Positions 62,066-64,000 of a stretch of 64,000 nt of DNA are shown piece by piece. Below the pieces are notes generated by a model. It was not told the DNA's origin. It did not search any database and saw nothing but the letters and a program-made list of their open reading frames with translations. The translations under genes and the position numbers were made by a program. Numbering within the stretch: position 1 is the first letter of the stretch; each line of letters opens with the position of its first letter. Source of the stretch: Arthrobacter ipis (GTDB lineage Bacteria; Actinomycetota; Actinomycetes; Actinomycetales; Micrococcaceae); NCBI RefSeq assembly GCF_014694315.1, contig NZ_JAAOXD010000003.1, positions 884,985-948,984 of the forward strand, in the 5' to 3' direction.

Positions 62066-64000
62066 TCAATCCGGGAAGGTGGAACCCAGGGTGGAGAGTA
62101 CGCCGTAGGCCTTGGTGCGGATCTCCTCGTACTCGTCCTGTGCCACGGAATCGGCGGTGATGGCGCCGCCGACGCCGAGACTGAGCCGGACCCTTTCGCC
62201 TTCGCCGCCGTCCTGCACCACCAGGGTGCGGATGGCCACGGCCAGATCCGTGGCCCCGTTCAGCGAGAAGTACCCGATGGCCCCCGAATAGACCCCGCGC
62301 GGCCCCTCCTCCAGCCGGTCCAGGATGGCCATGGTGCTGATCTTCGGTGCACCGGTCATGGAGCCGGCCGGGAAGCAGGCGGCCACCGCCTCCGCCCGTG
62401 GCGACCCCGGCAGAAGAACGGCGTCGATGGTGCTCACCAGCTGGTGGACCGTGGCGTAGCTTTCGATCTCGCACAGCCGGCTGACCGTGACCGACCCTGG
62501 CTCGGCGAAATGGCTGAGATCGTTCCGGAGCAGATCCACAATCATGATGTTCTCCGCCCGGTCCTTGAGGGACGTGGCCAGGTCATGGCGGAGGGCAGCA
62601 TCGGTTTCCGGGTCAGCAGCCCGGCGGCGGGTGCCCTTGATCGGCTCGGCGCGCATGCCGCCGTCGGACGCTATCCGCAGGAAGCGCTCCGGCGAGGTGC
62701 TGGCCACCGTGAGCCCGCCGAACCGCAGGTAGCTTGCGAACGGTGCCGGGTTCCGCCGGCGCAGGGCAAGGTACGCCGCCCACGGGTCGAGCGCCGGCAC
62801 CTCCGCCGCGAGGGTGGTGGTGAGGCAGATTTCGTAGGAGTTACCCTCGGCGATCTGGTGCTGGGCTTCGGCGATCTTGCGCTTGTAGCTCGCCTCGCTG
62901 TCGCGGCCGGCAAATGCCGGCGCCGTGCCATGGACCGGTACAGAGTTAGCAGGTACAGCGGCGTCTGCGGCGGGAAGTACGACGCCGTTGCTGCCGCCGG
63001 CAACAGGTGCGGCAGTCACCGCTTCACGGGCTTGGGCGAGCCAGCCGGCGGCGTCCGGCGCGTCGAGGGCGAGCAGCCACACCGTGTTGTCCGTGTGGTC
63101 CAGGACCACGCCCCGGCCAGCGAAGATCAGCCCGGCATCAGGCGTGTCCGCGGGGAAGTCCTGACCGCCGGTTTCACGCTTCAGCTCATAGCCGAGGTAG
63201 CCCAGCCAGCCCAGCGCGAAGTCGCACGGGTAGTCTTCCGGGCCGCGCACGGCCTTGCGTCCCCACACCGTCTCGAGCCAGCGGAAGAACGGGCCGGACA
63301 CGTGGGCCGTGGCGCACCCGGCGGTGACCCGGGTGACGCCGGAACTGTGCAGGACGGACTGGCCGAACGTGCCGCCGTCGTCTGCCAAAATACTGAAGCG
63401 GCTGCGTTCCGCCGCGGGACTTACCCTGCCGGGAACGGCAGTGCCGGCCGCGTCGGCCTTGCCGGCCGTACGCAGGGAGGAGTCCAGCCAGACTGCGTTG
63501 CCGGACGTTCCGTACAGCGCCCTGAAGAGCGCGGCGGGATCCGGGCTGGCCTCGATCCGTTCGGACAGCAGGCGCAGGCCGCGCCGCGAGGACAGCTCGG
63601 GAACCAATGCCGTGGTGAGCGCCGGGAGGTAGGTCAGTGCCTGCAGGGCGCCCGCGGGGGCGGTGCCGTCGGCGCGGTTGAGGACCCGGACATCGGCATG
63701 CTGCGGGATGGGGTCCGCGGCCAGCAGTTCCGCCTCCTGGCCGGCCCACTGGTCCCAGAACGGCTCGTACGTCTCGCCGTCACGTGCCAGCGCGCGGGTG
63801 CGGCGCTCGCCGTCGGGGGAGTCTGCCCAGATGACGGCGTCCAGGAGGGGCCTTGCTGCGGCTGCAGCTGCCCCAACGCCCTCGACGATCACGATCTCGG
63901 CGGGAAGGGTGACCCGCGGATCGCCGTCGTTATTGTTTTTCCAGTCCCAGCTGACCCACGACGCCGCTTCGCCGCGGCTCAGGGGCGCCAGCACCGTGGT
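62066..64000 (-). CDS. pabB: PabB-like aminodeoxychorismate synthase with N-terminal kinase-like domain (partial)
   Basis: The 5' end lies beyond 64000; 644 residues are visible. The C-terminal about 460 residues are chorismate-binding (anthranilate synthase I/PabB): FALGWLGYLGYELK, SYEICLTTTLAAEVPALDPW, SPERFLRI, PIKGTRRRAADPETD, DLLRNDLSHFAEPGSV, HQLVSTIDAVL and FPAGSMTGAPKISTM. The first about 130 visible residues (WDWKNNNDGDPRVTLPAEIVIVEGVGA, TRALARDGETYEPFWDQWAGQEAELLA) instead resemble the uridine-kinase-like P-loop family, without its Walker A in view. PabB yields aminodeoxychorismate with a glutaminase partner, here not visible. It ends 26 bases from cls (convergent). Confidence 0.85.
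   Translation of the reverse strand, partial: TTVLAPLSRGEAASWVSWDWKNNNDGDPRVTLPAEIVIVEGVGAAAAAARPLLDAVIWADSPDGERRTRALARDGETYEPFWDQWAGQEAELLAADPIPQHADVRVLNRADGTAPAGALQALTYLPALTTALVPELSSRRGLRLLSERIEASPDPAALFRALYGTSGNAVWLDSSLRTAGKADAAGTAVPGRVSPAAERSRFSILADDGGTFGQSVLHSSGVTRVTAGCATAHVSGPFFRWLETVWGRKAVRGPEDYPCDFALGWLGYLGYELKRETGGQDFPADTPDAGLIFAGRGVVLDHTDNTVWLLALDAPDAAGWLAQAREAVTAAPVAGGSNGVVLPAADAAVPANSVPVHGTAPAFAGRDSEASYKRKIAEAQHQIAEGNSYEICLTTTLAAEVPALDPWAAYLALRRRNPAPFASYLRFGGLTVASTSPERFLRIASDGGMRAEPIKGTRRRAADPETDAALRHDLATSLKDRAENIMIVDLLRNDLSHFAEPGSVTVSRLCEIESYATVHQLVSTIDAVLLPGSPRAEAVAACFPAGSMTGAPKISTMAILDRLEEGPRGVYSGAIGYFSLNGATDLAVAIRTLVVQDGGEGERVRLSLGVGGAITADSVAQDEYEEIRTKAYGVLSTLGSTFPD

Overview
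The window is about 65% GC, with dense, often overlapping genes, frequent GTG/TTG starts, near-absent SD sequences at some promoters, an IdeR-type iron box, a SAM-IV-like riboswitch and bifunctional actinobacterial forms of PutA and Dcd. These traits and the protein sequences point to a chromosomal segment of a soil actinobacterium of the Arthrobacter/Pseudarthrobacter group (Micrococcaceae). This taxonomic call is inference from recognised families; no search was run. I see no prophage, plasmid, transposase or CRISPR array.

Layout. 1-870: 3' end of a 5S rRNA, its terminator, a 32-bp repeat cluster and the HU gene hup. 930-5104: a CopD/CtaG membrane fusion coupled to an NHL-repeat thioredoxin. 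5105-5798: a hairpin and a decayed DUF559-family gene. 5799-14692: a membrane-anchored protein, a HerA-like ATPase, a luciferase-like oxidoreductase, an OtsB-like/GH15 fusion, an FAD amine oxidase and an AEC transporter. 14847-24816: panD, a LysR gene divergent from a cationic amino-acid permease, a second 32-bp repeat cluster, putA, a zinc-ribbon protein, and a LysR gene divergent from an MFS exporter. 24846-29677: tRNA-Gly(CCC), an SRPBCC protein, dcd, khtTU and a UMF1-family transporter. 29868-36359: a complete mrp operon (fused A/B, then C, D, E, F, G) for Na+/H+ exchange.

36440-44573: a large secreted protein, DUF4235 and UPF0303 proteins, then a TPP riboswitch with the thiamine-precursor ECF transporter ykoEDC, a GNAT enzyme and a secreted DUF1906-like protein. 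44813-51584: an HTH-MurA fusion, a carboxylate-amine ligase, an Asp/Glu racemase-family protein, an adenylation-carrier-acyltransferase fusion under an IdeR box, and a YegP protein. 51833-53882 (minus strand): a SAM-IV-like riboswitch leading DUF1737-rhodanese-metZ. 54152-58273: an operon of NtaA-type monooxygenase, an aromatic-lyase homologue without a normal MIO triad, and a cysteine-synthase-like enzyme. 58275-64000: a degenerate EAL protein, pabC, cls and a pabB-like gene with an N-terminal kinase-like domain that runs off the window.

The most original signals are: (i) the monooxygenase / MIO-less lyase / PLP-synthase operon; (ii) the iron-regulated, apparently leaderless adenylation-PCP-acyltransferase gene; (iii) the HTH-MurA fusion with a palindrome over its promoter; (iv) catalytically degenerate OtsB and EAL domains; (v) the kinase-like/PabB fusion; (vi) two clusters of 32-bp repeats in opposed arms. 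Two riboswitches (TPP, SAM-IV-like) sit where their ligands predict.
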